This document shows, piece after piece, positions 53,419 to 61,320 of a stretch of DNA of 64,000 nt. Source of the DNA: Allobosea sp. BK604 (lineage in GTDB: Bacteria; Pseudomonadota; Alphaproteobacteria; Rhizobiales; Beijerinckiaceae); NCBI RefSeq assembly GCF_004341515.1, contig NZ_SLZF01000002.1, positions 186,001 to 250,000 of the forward strand. Direction: 5' to 3'. The translations under genes and the position numbers were made by a program. How positions within the stretch are numbered: position 1 is the first letter of the stretch; the number at the start of each line of letters is the position of its first letter. The notes beneath the pieces are model-generated. The model searched no databases, had not been told where the DNA came from, and worked only from the letters and a program-made list of their open reading frames with translations.

Positions 53419-54668
53419 CGCGCCGCATCCTCGTCGTCGCGCATAACCACCCCGACCTGCATCCGGGCGGGACCGAGATCTTCGCGCATGACCTGGCGAG
53501 CGGCTATCGCGAGCAGGGCTGCGAGGTGCTCTTCCTCGGCGCCACCAACGCGATCCATCGCGAGGCCCATCCCGGCACCGCCTTCCAGACGACGGGGCCC
53601 GATGGCGATCTCCTGCTCTGGAGCGGGCATTTCGACCGCTTCTATCTCAGCCAGATCGACCATTACGGCACGCTGCAGGATCTGGCCGGGTTGCTGGAGG
53701 AATTCCGGCCGGACGTAATCCACATCCACCATCTCATCCTGATCGGCGGCGAATTCCTGACGCTGGCGCGCCGGCTGCTGCCATCCGTCAAGATCGTGAT
53801 GACGCTGCACGACTATTACTCGATCTGCCATAATGACGGGCTGATGGCGCGGCCGACCGACAAGGAGCGCTGCATCGGTGCCTCGCCGACGCGCTGCCGC
53901 GGCTGCTTCCCCGAGATCGGTTCCGACCGTTTCCTGCTGCGCGAGCGTTTCCTGAAGACGCATCTCGCCGCGGTCGACCAGTTCGTCGCGCCCAGCCATT
54001 TCCTGCGCCAGCGCTATGCCGACTGGGGCCTCAGGCCCGACCGGATCGAGGTGATCGAGAATGCGCGCCCGCCGCGGCTTTCGATGCCGCATGCCGTGAA
54101 GAGCGGCAAGCGCGCGAGCTTCGCCTATTTCGGCAATATCAACCCCTGGAAGGGCGTGCTCGAGCTGCTCAAGGCCGCCAGGCTGCTGCAGGCCGCGGGC
54201 GAGAGCGAATTCGAGCTGCGCATCCATGGCGGCGCGCCGTTCCAGAGCGAGGCCTTCGTCGCCTCCTTCGACAAGGCGCTCGCCGAGGCCGGCGCTTCGG
54301 TGACCCATTGCGGGCCCTATCGCCGCGAGGAATTGCCGGAGCTGATCGCCGAGATCGACTGGGTGGTGATGCCCTCGATCTGGTGGGAGAACGCGCCGCT
54401 CGTCATCCAGGAAGCGTTCCAGCATCGCCGGCCGATCATCACCAGCAATATCGGCGGCATGGCGGAAATGGTGCGCGACGAGATCGACGGGCTGCATGCG
54501 CGCGCCGGCGATCCGACCCAGCTCGCCCGCGTGATGCGCCGCGCGATGGACGAGGAAGGACTGTGGGACCGGCTGGTCGAGGGCATCCGCCCGCAGCCGA
54601 CGATCACGGCCTGCGCCAACGCCCATCTCTCTCTCTTCGACAAACTCAAACTCGCGGAGGCCGCATGA
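53415..54668 (+). CDS. Glycosyltransferase family 4
   Basis: A 417-residue GT-B enzyme. N-terminal acceptor domain: 'ILVVAHNHPDLHPGGTEIFAHDLASGYREQGCEVLFLG'. Near the middle a Cys-rich stretch 'CIGASPTRCRGCFPEIG' is typical of a subgroup of GT4 enzymes. The donor domain contains 'FAYFGNINPWKGVLELLKA' and 'VVMPSIWWENAPLVIQEAFQHRRPIITSNIGGMAEMV' (about 316-350). It is similar to the GT at 57597, including the Cys motif, so the two are paralogues. ATGA overlaps at both ends. Confidence 0.9.
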   Translation: MTRRILVVAHNHPDLHPGGTEIFAHDLASGYREQGCEVLFLGATNAIHREAHPGTAFQTTGPDGDLLLWSGHFDRFYLSQIDHYGTLQDLAGLLEEFRPDVIHIHHLILIGGEFLTLARRLLPSVKIVMTLHDYYSICHNDGLMARPTDKERCIGASPTRCRGCFPEIGSDRFLLRERFLKTHLAAVDQFVAPSHFLRQRYADWGLRPDRIEVIENARPPRLSMPHAVKSGKRASFAYFGNINPWKGVLELLKAARLLQAAGESEFELRIHGGAPFQSEAFVASFDKALAEAGASVTHCGPYRREELPELIAEIDWVVMPSIWWENAPLVIQEAFQHRRPIITSNIGGMAEMVRDEIDGLHARAGDPTQLARVMRRAMDEEGLWDRLVEGIRPQPTITACANAHLSLFDKLKLAEAA

Positions 54669-55414
54669 GCGTGTTGCGCGATGCCGACGGAACCGAGAGG
54701 TTGCCCAACGTGACCCCCGCCCGGTTGAACGGACGAGTGGACGCGCTCGACGGAAACCGCCTGCATGGCTGGCTCTGGGACGAGGCTCGTCCCGAGGAGC
54801 GGCTCAAGGTTCGGCTGATGCTGGACGGCCGCATGGTCGCCGAGACAGTGGCCGACCAGGGTCGTATCGACCTGCGCCGCAACGGCATCGGCGACGGGCG
54901 CCACGCCTTCTCGATGGAGCTCGACGACAAGACCGTCGCCGTGCGCGAGCAGCTCGTCGTCCTCGGCATCTCGCCGGCGACCGGCATGGAGCTGGAACTC
55001 AGGCTGCCGCCTCCGGCGGAGCTCGCGGCCGAAGCGGCGATCGCCGTGCCGCTGGCGCGCTTCTTCGACCGGGTCGAGGCGCTGATCGCGCTCAACCGCC
55101 GCGGCCAGCTGGCCCAGAAGGAACTGGTCGAGAAACTCGACGAGGTGACGGAGCGGCTCGCCGGCAATGCGGTGAAGCGGGACGAGGCGGCCGAGCAGGC
55201 CCGTGCCGACCATATCTCGCAGCGGCTCGGCGAGCTCGACGTCTTCCTGCTGCGCTTCGACGCGACCATGCGCGGCTTCGACGAGCGGCTGATCGCGATT
55301 CGGAAGGAGGCGCAGCGGCCGCTGCGGCAGGCGACCATGCTGCTCGGCTTCCTGACCGGGCTGGCGGCCGTCTCCTCCATCGTGACCCTGGCGGTCACCC
55401 TGGCGAGGCATTGA
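54665..55414 (+). CDS. Coiled-coil membrane protein with beta-sandwich domain
   Basis: A 249-residue protein. Residues about 20-100 ('LNGRVDALDGNRLHGWLWDEARPEERLKVRLMLDGRMVAETVA', 'GIGDGRHAFSMELDD') form a small beta domain found in alphaproteobacterial polysaccharide proteins. A coiled coil (about 135-215) precedes a C-terminal membrane helix ('TMLLGFLTGLAAVSSIVTLAVTLA'). It may tether the synthesis enzymes to the membrane. It is coupled on both sides by stop/start overlaps. No catalytic motif. Confidence 0.65.
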   Translation: MSVLRDADGTERLPNVTPARLNGRVDALDGNRLHGWLWDEARPEERLKVRLMLDGRMVAETVADQGRIDLRRNGIGDGRHAFSMELDDKTVAVREQLVVLGISPATGMELELRLPPPAELAAEAAIAVPLARFFDRVEALIALNRRGQLAQKELVEKLDEVTERLAGNAVKRDEAAEQARADHISQRLGELDVFLLRFDATMRGFDERLIAIRKEAQRPLRQATMLLGFLTGLAAVSSIVTLAVTLARH

Positions 55415-57597
55415 TGAACGAGGTCATCGTCCCCGAGCAGACCAAGATCAGCCCGGCGCCGACTGTCGCCTGGACGCCGCTCGGCGAGAACGCGATCCTG
55501 ATCATGAGCGCGTGCGACGCCATTCCCGGCAAGGTGCCGGTGGCGGTCGATGGCAACCCGCGCAACAAAGCCGAAACCCTGGCGCTGACCTGGCGCCGGC
55601 CGCAGGCCGAGGCCTCGGCCGCGGTCGGCTTCATCTGCCTGGCGCCAGCGCCCGCGACCGACCGCTCGGGCTCGGGCGCGCTGCTGGTCGGCCGGCCCGG
55701 ACGGCCGCTCCGGCTCGTACTCTCGCCAAAGCCCCTGCCCCTGCAGAATTTCCTCGCGGGCCTTGCCGATGACGCCGGCCAATCCTTCCCGATCGTGGTC
55801 GACGGCCTGCTCGAGATCCTGCTCAGCGCCAAGCCGAACCCGCGCCGCCTGCGCGCCGCGGCACTGCTGCTGCAATCGATCGCCAAGCCCGGCGGTTTCG
55901 TCGAGGTGATGGGGCCGATCGACGAGAGCGTCTTCCTGCAGGGCTGGACCTCCGATTTCAGCGGCGGTCGCACCAAGCTGCTGGTCGCCCATGGCGGGCT
56001 CTCCTTCGCCGCGCTGGAAGCCGGCACCTTCGAGCGCGACGACCTTGCCGATGGCGCACGCGGCTTCTTCGGCCTGCTGGAGGATTGCGCGATCCGCCAT
56101 CCCAGCGAGATCGAGCGCCTGTTCTTCCGCGCCAATGACGGCTGGCGCGCGATCGACGTCTACGAGCGCCATGTTCTGCTCGAGCCGATCACGGTCCCCG
56201 GCCATCTGCGCGACGGGCTGCAGCGCGGCACTGCCCCGCAGGCCACGACCGACAAGCTCCGGCGCGCCTCGCAGCGCTTCGACGGGCGCGACACGGTCGC
56301 CCTGCTCGATATCCCGGTCAGGGCCGGCATCGACGATGCGACGGTGATCGAGAGCGCCGGCACCTTGATCATCGGCTGGCTGTTCGATCCCGACCGGCAT
56401 GTCAGCGCCGTGACCCTGCGCTCCGGCAGCCAATCCTGCGTCATCGACCGGATCTGGACCCGGGTCTCGCGACCGGACGTTGCGGCCGCCTTCGCCGAGG
56501 ATCCGCGCTTCGCGCATCTGGCCGGCTCGCGCCGCAACAGCCATGGCTTCATCGTCTTCGCACCCAAGCTCGTGCCCGAGGCAGGCCAGCCGCTCCATCT
56601 CGAATTCGAGATCGAGGGCTCCGGCCCCGCCTTTCTGCCGCTCAATGCCGGGCGCGGCCAGGCGCGGCGGACGCTGGAACGCGTCTTCAGCCTGCTCGAC
56701 CCGAAATCCTCGACCGCGACCGCCGTGGTCGAGCGCCAGGTCGCGCCGGCTCTGCAGGCCGCCGAGATCGCGCCGCCGCGCGTAACCGAGACCTTCGACC
56801 TCGGCGGCTTCAAGGCCGATGCGCCGCTGGGGCTCGTGATCGGGCTCGATCATCGCCAGCGCGAGCTCTCCGCGCTGTTCGCGCTGCTGGCGATCGATCC
56901 CGAGGTCCGCGCAGTGCCGATGGTCCTGGCCGTGCCCAGCGAGAGCTTCGACCGGATCGGCGCCGATGCGCGCCGGCTCGCCCGGTTCTATGGGCTTTCG
57001 GTGCGTGTCGCGCTGGTCGAGGGCGTCGAGGACGCCTGCGACGCGCTGGAGGCGGGCGCGCGGGCCTGCCGATTCCAGACCATCGCCCTACTCTCGGGCG
57101 CGGCGCAGATCCGCATGCCCGGCTGGCTCGGCCGGCTGGAGCGGACCTTCCGGGCGCGTGGTGGCCAGTGCGTCGCCAGCCCGACCCTGCTGTTCGAGGA
57201 TAATTCGATCCGCTGGGCCGGAGCCTGGATGGAGGGCGAGGGACCAAACCGACGCGTGTTCAATCGCTTCGTCGGCTATCCACTCGATGCGATCGGCAAT
57301 CTCGGCCCGATGGAGGTCGCGGCCGGGGCAACCGAGTGCTGCGTGCTGTCGCGCGCCGCCTTCGTCGAGGCCGGCGGCTTCGCCCGCAATTATTTCACGA
57401 CAGCCGAGAAGGGGCTCGACCTCTGCCTGAAGCTCCGGATGAACGGTGCGCCGTCGATCTGGGTGCCCGAGGTCGAGATCTATGTGGTCGACGATGCCGA
57501 GACGGCACGGCCGCATGTCGGCGCGCTCGCCAGCCTCGCCGACCGCACCAGCTTCGACCGCCGCTGGTCACTGGCCGTTTCCAATATGAGAGGGTGA
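55414..57597 (+). CDS. Large GT2-like protein
   Basis: A 727-residue protein. Residues about 310-400 ('GTLIIGWLFDPDRHVSAVTLRSG' ... 'RNSHGFIVFAP') hold the beta-sandwich module seen in the preceding gene. The C-terminal 240 residues resemble a GT2 fold ('RMPGWLGRLERTFRARGGQCVASPTLLFEDNSIRWAGAW', 'GATECCVLSRAAFVEAGGFARNYFTTAEKGLDLCLKLRMNG'), but the DxD motif is not evident where expected ('ALLSGAAQI'), so catalytic activity is doubtful. It starts on the last base of the previous stop and its own stop overlaps the next ATG. Confidence 0.7.
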   Translation: MNEVIVPEQTKISPAPTVAWTPLGENAILIMSACDAIPGKVPVAVDGNPRNKAETLALTWRRPQAEASAAVGFICLAPAPATDRSGSGALLVGRPGRPLRLVLSPKPLPLQNFLAGLADDAGQSFPIVVDGLLEILLSAKPNPRRLRAAALLLQSIAKPGGFVEVMGPIDESVFLQGWTSDFSGGRTKLLVAHGGLSFAALEAGTFERDDLADGARGFFGLLEDCAIRHPSEIERLFFRANDGWRAIDVYERHVLLEPITVPGHLRDGLQRGTAPQATTDKLRRASQRFDGRDTVALLDIPVRAGIDDATVIESAGTLIIGWLFDPDRHVSAVTLRSGSQSCVIDRIWTRVSRPDVAAAFAEDPRFAHLAGSRRNSHGFIVFAPKLVPEAGQPLHLEFEIEGSGPAFLPLNAGRGQARRTLERVFSLLDPKSSTATAVVERQVAPALQAAEIAPPRVTETFDLGGFKADAPLGLVIGLDHRQRELSALFALLAIDPEVRAVPMVLAVPSESFDRIGADARRLARFYGLSVRVALVEGVEDACDALEAGARACRFQTIALLSGAAQIRMPGWLGRLERTFRARGGQCVASPTLLFEDNSIRWAGAWMEGEGPNRRVFNRFVGYPLDAIGNLGPMEVAAGATECCVLSRAAFVEAGGFARNYFTTAEKGLDLCLKLRMNGAPSIWVPEVEIYVVDDAETARPHVGALASLADRTSFDRRWSLAVSNMRG

Positions 57598-58904
57598 TGA
57601 TGCGCGTACTCGTCGTGTCCCATGGCCATCCGAGCCTGTCGCTCGGCGGGGCAGAGATCGCCTCCTACAACCTGCACAAAGGGTTTCAGGCGAGCGAGGG
57701 CGTGGACGCGCATTACCTCGCCCGTGTCGGCGCGCCGACGCCGCGCCATGCCGGCACGGCTCTGATGAGCCTGCGTCAGCGCGGCGGCGAGCTGCTCTAC
57801 TATGCCGAGGATTACGATCACTTCCTGATCTCGAACCGGAACACGGAGGAGATCGAGCGCGACTTCGTGCGGGTTCTACGCGACCTGAAGCCGGATGTGG
57901 TGCATTTCCACCATTTCATCGGGCTCGGGCTCGAATGCCTCTATGCCGTGCGCGATACGCTGCCCGAGGCGCTGATCGTGGTCACCTTCCACGAATATCT
58001 CTCGATCTGCCACCATCACGGCCAGATGGTGAAGACCGGCGCGTTCAAGCTCTGCTATCGCTCATCGCCGACGGACTGCAATGCCTGCTTCCCGGATATC
58101 TCGCCGGCCCGCTTCCTGGCGCGCGAGACCTTCATCAAGGGCATGCTCAACCTCGCCGACCATTTCATCTCGCCGAGCCGCTTCCTGGCCGAGCGCTTCC
58201 AGGATTGGGGCCTGGCGCCGGAACGGTTCAGCGTGATCGAGAACGGCATCGACGTGCCCCATGTCGCGCCGCCCCGGCCCCTGCCGGAACCGAGCGCGCG
58301 GCGCTCGCGCTTCGCCTATTTCGGCCAGCTGACGCCCTATAAGGGCGCGGACGTGCTGATCGACGCCGTCACCCGCATTCCCGATGCCGTCTGGGGCGAC
58401 GACGCGATCCTGCTGGTCTATGGCGGCAATCTCGAGCGCCAGCCCGAGGCCTACAAGAAAAAATTCGCCGAGCTCGTCGAGAGCGCCGGCCGGCGTGTAC
58501 GCTTCTGCGGCGCCTTCCAGAACCACGAGATGCCGAACCTGATGCGCTCGGTCGATTGGGTGGTGATGCCCTCGGTCTGGTGGGAGAACTCGCCGATCGT
58601 GATCCAGGAGGCCTTCTTCCACGGCCGCCCGATCCTTTCGAGCAATATCGGCGGTATGGCCGAGAAGATCGTCGACGAGGTCAACGGCCTGCATTTCCGC
58701 TCCGGCAGTCCGGAGGATCTGGTCGACTGCATGACGCGGGCGCTGACCGAGCCGAAGCTCTGGGACCGGCTGCGCGGCGGGATCAGGCCGCCGCTCAGCC
58801 ATGTCGAATGCGCGGCCGAGCATATCACGCTCTACCAGCGGCTGATCGAGGAGCGCGGCATGCCCGTGCCCGAGAACCGCGCCGCGACGCCGATGATCGC
58901 CTGA
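57597..58904 (+). CDS. Glycosyltransferase family 4
   Basis: A 435-residue GT-B enzyme: 'RVLVVSHGHPSLSLGGAEIASYNLHKGF', 'DVVHFHHFIGLGLECLYAVR', Cys-containing 'CYRSSPTDCNACFPDIS', donor domain 'FAYFGQLTPYKGADVLIDAV' and 'VVMPSVWWENSPIVIQEAFFHGRPILSSNIGGMAEKI' (about 320-355). It is a paralogue of the GT at 53415. Two adjacent ATGs (57597, 57600) are possible starts; the first overlaps the preceding TGA by one base. Confidence 0.9.
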   Translation: MMRVLVVSHGHPSLSLGGAEIASYNLHKGFQASEGVDAHYLARVGAPTPRHAGTALMSLRQRGGELLYYAEDYDHFLISNRNTEEIERDFVRVLRDLKPDVVHFHHFIGLGLECLYAVRDTLPEALIVVTFHEYLSICHHHGQMVKTGAFKLCYRSSPTDCNACFPDISPARFLARETFIKGMLNLADHFISPSRFLAERFQDWGLAPERFSVIENGIDVPHVAPPRPLPEPSARRSRFAYFGQLTPYKGADVLIDAVTRIPDAVWGDDAILLVYGGNLERQPEAYKKKFAELVESAGRRVRFCGAFQNHEMPNLMRSVDWVVMPSVWWENSPIVIQEAFFHGRPILSSNIGGMAEKIVDEVNGLHFRSGSPEDLVDCMTRALTEPKLWDRLRGGIRPPLSHVECAAEHITLYQRLIEERGMPVPENRAATPMIA

Positions 58905-58945
58905 TGCCGGAAGAAGCCAACAGGCCAAGAAAGGGAGAGAACTCG

Positions 58946-60136
58946 ATGGCCCGCATCCTTGTCATGATCCCCTCCGGGGAGGTCTACGACCACGATAATG
59001 TCCGCTGGTACCGGTATGCCGACCTCGCGAGTCATATCAATCACTACCACAATATCGGCGACGCCTTCGTCTATGATTCCTCACTGAAGCTGCTGAATTT
59101 CGAGAAGATCGACGTCCTGCCGATCGCCAATCCCGACATGGCGCTGATCGACCGGCTGAACGCGGAATACGATTACGCCTTCCTGCGCGGCTCGAACTAC
59201 ATCCATGCCCAGATGAACTGGAGCCAGACCGCCGACGTGCTGCGGCGGCTGAAGATCCCGGTCATCGGTTTCGGCATCGGCGCCCAGGCCCCGGTCAGCG
59301 GCAAGCTCGAGCTGAGCGAGGAGAGCAAGACCGTGCTCAAGCTGATGGCGGATTCGACCGCCTCGCTCGGCGTGCGCGGTGCCTATTCGGCCGAGGTGCT
59401 GAACGAGATCGGCATCAAGAACGTCCGCATCATCGGCTGCCCCACCGCCTTCCGCGCCAACAAGCCCGACCTTGCGATCACGCTGCCGCCGCTCGAAGAG
59501 GTGAAGAAGGTCGGCGTCACGCTGCGGCGCGAGGTCTCGCCGACCTATGCACAGAACATCAAGCGCTACCTCACCTTCCACCGCGACCTGGTGAAGATGC
59601 TGGCCGGCCGCTTCGACGCCACGCTGATGGCGCAAGGCGAGATCGAGGAGAAGAAGCTCGCGCTCGGCACGCTGGAGCAGAAGGAGGAGGCGATCGCGGC
59701 GCTGCGCCTGAACCGCTGGGCCGACGAATGGTATCTCGATGGCGAGATGGAGCAGCTCTACCGCAGCCGGATGTTCTATTCCGACGTCGTCGCCGAATAC
59801 GAGCAGCTCGTGCGCCGGCTCGACCTTGTGCTCGGCTACCGACTGCACGGCAACCTGATGGCGCTCGCGAACGGCACGCCCTCGATCTACTTCACCTATG
59901 ACAGCCGCACGGTCGAATTCGCCGAGACCTTCCGAATTCCGAGTTTCGACGTCTTCGAAGGCACCGAGTTCAAGCTCGAGGACTACTGGCAGCAGAGCCT
60001 GTTCGACCGCTTCAACACGACTTACGCCAAGGTCTACGCGGCGATGCGCGACTTCCTGGTCGAGAACAAGATCGACACCAAGATGGTCGGCGCGGAGCAG
60101 TCTCCTGAGGCCGAGGCGGAGCGCAAGGTCGCGTGA
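58946..60136 (+). CDS. Polysaccharide pyruvyl transferase family protein
   Basis: A 396-residue cytosolic protein: 'SGEVYDHDNVRWYRYADL', 'YHNIGDAFVYDSSLKLL', 'YAFLRGSNYIHAQMNW', 'PVIGFGIGAQAP', 'SLGVRGAYSAEVLNEIGIKNVRIIGCPTAFR' and 'LVLGYRLHGNLMALANGTPSIYFTYD'. The last two segments are hallmarks of pyruvyl transferases, which put pyruvate ketals on sugars from phosphoenolpyruvate. AGGGAGAG precedes the ATG. A paralogue with an N-terminal extension lies at 61317. Galactoglucan is pyruvylated, which fits the EPS II interpretation. Confidence 0.85.
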   Translation: MARILVMIPSGEVYDHDNVRWYRYADLASHINHYHNIGDAFVYDSSLKLLNFEKIDVLPIANPDMALIDRLNAEYDYAFLRGSNYIHAQMNWSQTADVLRRLKIPVIGFGIGAQAPVSGKLELSEESKTVLKLMADSTASLGVRGAYSAEVLNEIGIKNVRIIGCPTAFRANKPDLAITLPPLEEVKKVGVTLRREVSPTYAQNIKRYLTFHRDLVKMLAGRFDATLMAQGEIEEKKLALGTLEQKEEAIAALRLNRWADEWYLDGEMEQLYRSRMFYSDVVAEYEQLVRRLDLVLGYRLHGNLMALANGTPSIYFTYDSRTVEFAETFRIPSFDVFEGTEFKLEDYWQQSLFDRFNTTYAKVYAAMRDFLVENKIDTKMVGAEQSPEAEAERKVA

Positions 60137-61320
60137 TGCTGCAGCACCGCACCCTCGCGATGAGGCTGGCGGCTGCGCTGCTGCTGCTCGCCTCATCTGC
60201 GGCCACGGCGACATCGCAGGCGCCGGGCTACCGCGTCGAGATCGAGCCCGGGGCGCAGGAGGAGACGGTGGTATCCTGGGCGCGCGAGCGCTGCGAGGAA
60301 TGGGATCTGCCGGACGCGCCCTTGCGTGCCTTCCGCGACGATAAGGGCGAGGTCGTCGCCTTCGCCAGCCACTACCGCAACCGACCGCTGATCGGCAGCG
60401 ATCTCGGCTCGATCCGGAAGAGCTGCTCGGTCTCGTTCCAGGCCAAGAACAGCCCGGACCCGAGCGAGTTCAGCGACATGAGCTGGATCGCCGCGACCTG
60501 GACGAGAAACGGCCGCGACATCTACGCATTGCTCCACGACGAATATCATGCCGACCGGCATGCCGGCGCCTGCCGTTTCAAGGACGGGATGAGCTGCTGG
60601 TACAATGTCGTGACCGCCGCCCATTCCGGCGATGGCGGCAGGAGCTTCTCGGCCGAGCCGCGCCAGCTCGTCGCGGCCCCGGCATTCAAACAGGATGTCG
60701 GCCAGGGCCGGCATCGCGGCTTCTTCAACCCTTCGAACATCATCGAGCGCGACGGCGCCTGGTATGCGCTGATCGCGACGACCGGCGGCGAGGGCCAGAA
60801 GGGCGGCGTCTGCCTGTTCCGCTCGACGAAGATCGACGACCCGACGGCCTGGCGCGCTTTCGACGGCTCGGACTACACCGTGCGCGCGGTCGATCCCTAT
60901 CGCGAGGACACGTCGCAGGCGAAGCCGTGCCAGCCGCTCAAGGTGCTGCCGACCACCGTCGGCTCGATCACGAAGCACGAAGCGAGCGGGCTCTACCTCG
61001 CGCTGTTCCATCTCGGCCCCGATGCCAGCCAGGGCATCGCGGGCGGGCGCGTCGCCTATAGCTGGTCGTCCGACCTGATGCGCTGGTCGCCGCTGCAGAC
61101 GCTCGTCGTCCACCCGACGATGTGGAGCAAGAACTGCGCCGACCGGACCCGCTATGCCTATGGTTCCATCGCCGACCCCGCCTCCCCCTCGCGCAATTTC
61201 GAGACCACCGGCGACGAGGCCTTCCTCTTCATGACCAAGATGCGGGTAACCGGCTGCAAGGTCGGCCCCGATCGCGATCTCGTCCGGATCAAGGTCCGCA
61301 TCGTGAAAGACACGCCATGA
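60136..61320 (+). CDS. Secreted protein with beta-propeller-like (GH32/43-like) sequence
   Basis: A 394-residue exported protein with a signal peptide ('LAMRLAAALLLLASSAATATSQA'). Repeated blade-like segments ('SWIAATWTRNGRDIYALLHDEYHAD', 'NPSNIIERDGAWYALIATTGG', 'LYLALFHLG', 'VAYSWSSDLMRWSPLQTL') suggest a five-bladed propeller like GH43/GH32 enzymes or sugar-binding proteins, with several cysteines. It may trim or bind the exported glycan. It overlaps both neighbours by stop/start codons and sits between two pyruvyltransferase paralogues. The enzymatic class is not established. Confidence 0.65.
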   Translation: MLQHRTLAMRLAAALLLLASSAATATSQAPGYRVEIEPGAQEETVVSWARERCEEWDLPDAPLRAFRDDKGEVVAFASHYRNRPLIGSDLGSIRKSCSVSFQAKNSPDPSEFSDMSWIAATWTRNGRDIYALLHDEYHADRHAGACRFKDGMSCWYNVVTAAHSGDGGRSFSAEPRQLVAAPAFKQDVGQGRHRGFFNPSNIIERDGAWYALIATTGGEGQKGGVCLFRSTKIDDPTAWRAFDGSDYTVRAVDPYREDTSQAKPCQPLKVLPTTVGSITKHEASGLYLALFHLGPDASQGIAGGRVAYSWSSDLMRWSPLQTLVVHPTMWSKNCADRTRYAYGSIADPASPSRNFETTGDEAFLFMTKMRVTGCKVGPDRDLVRIKVRIVKDTP

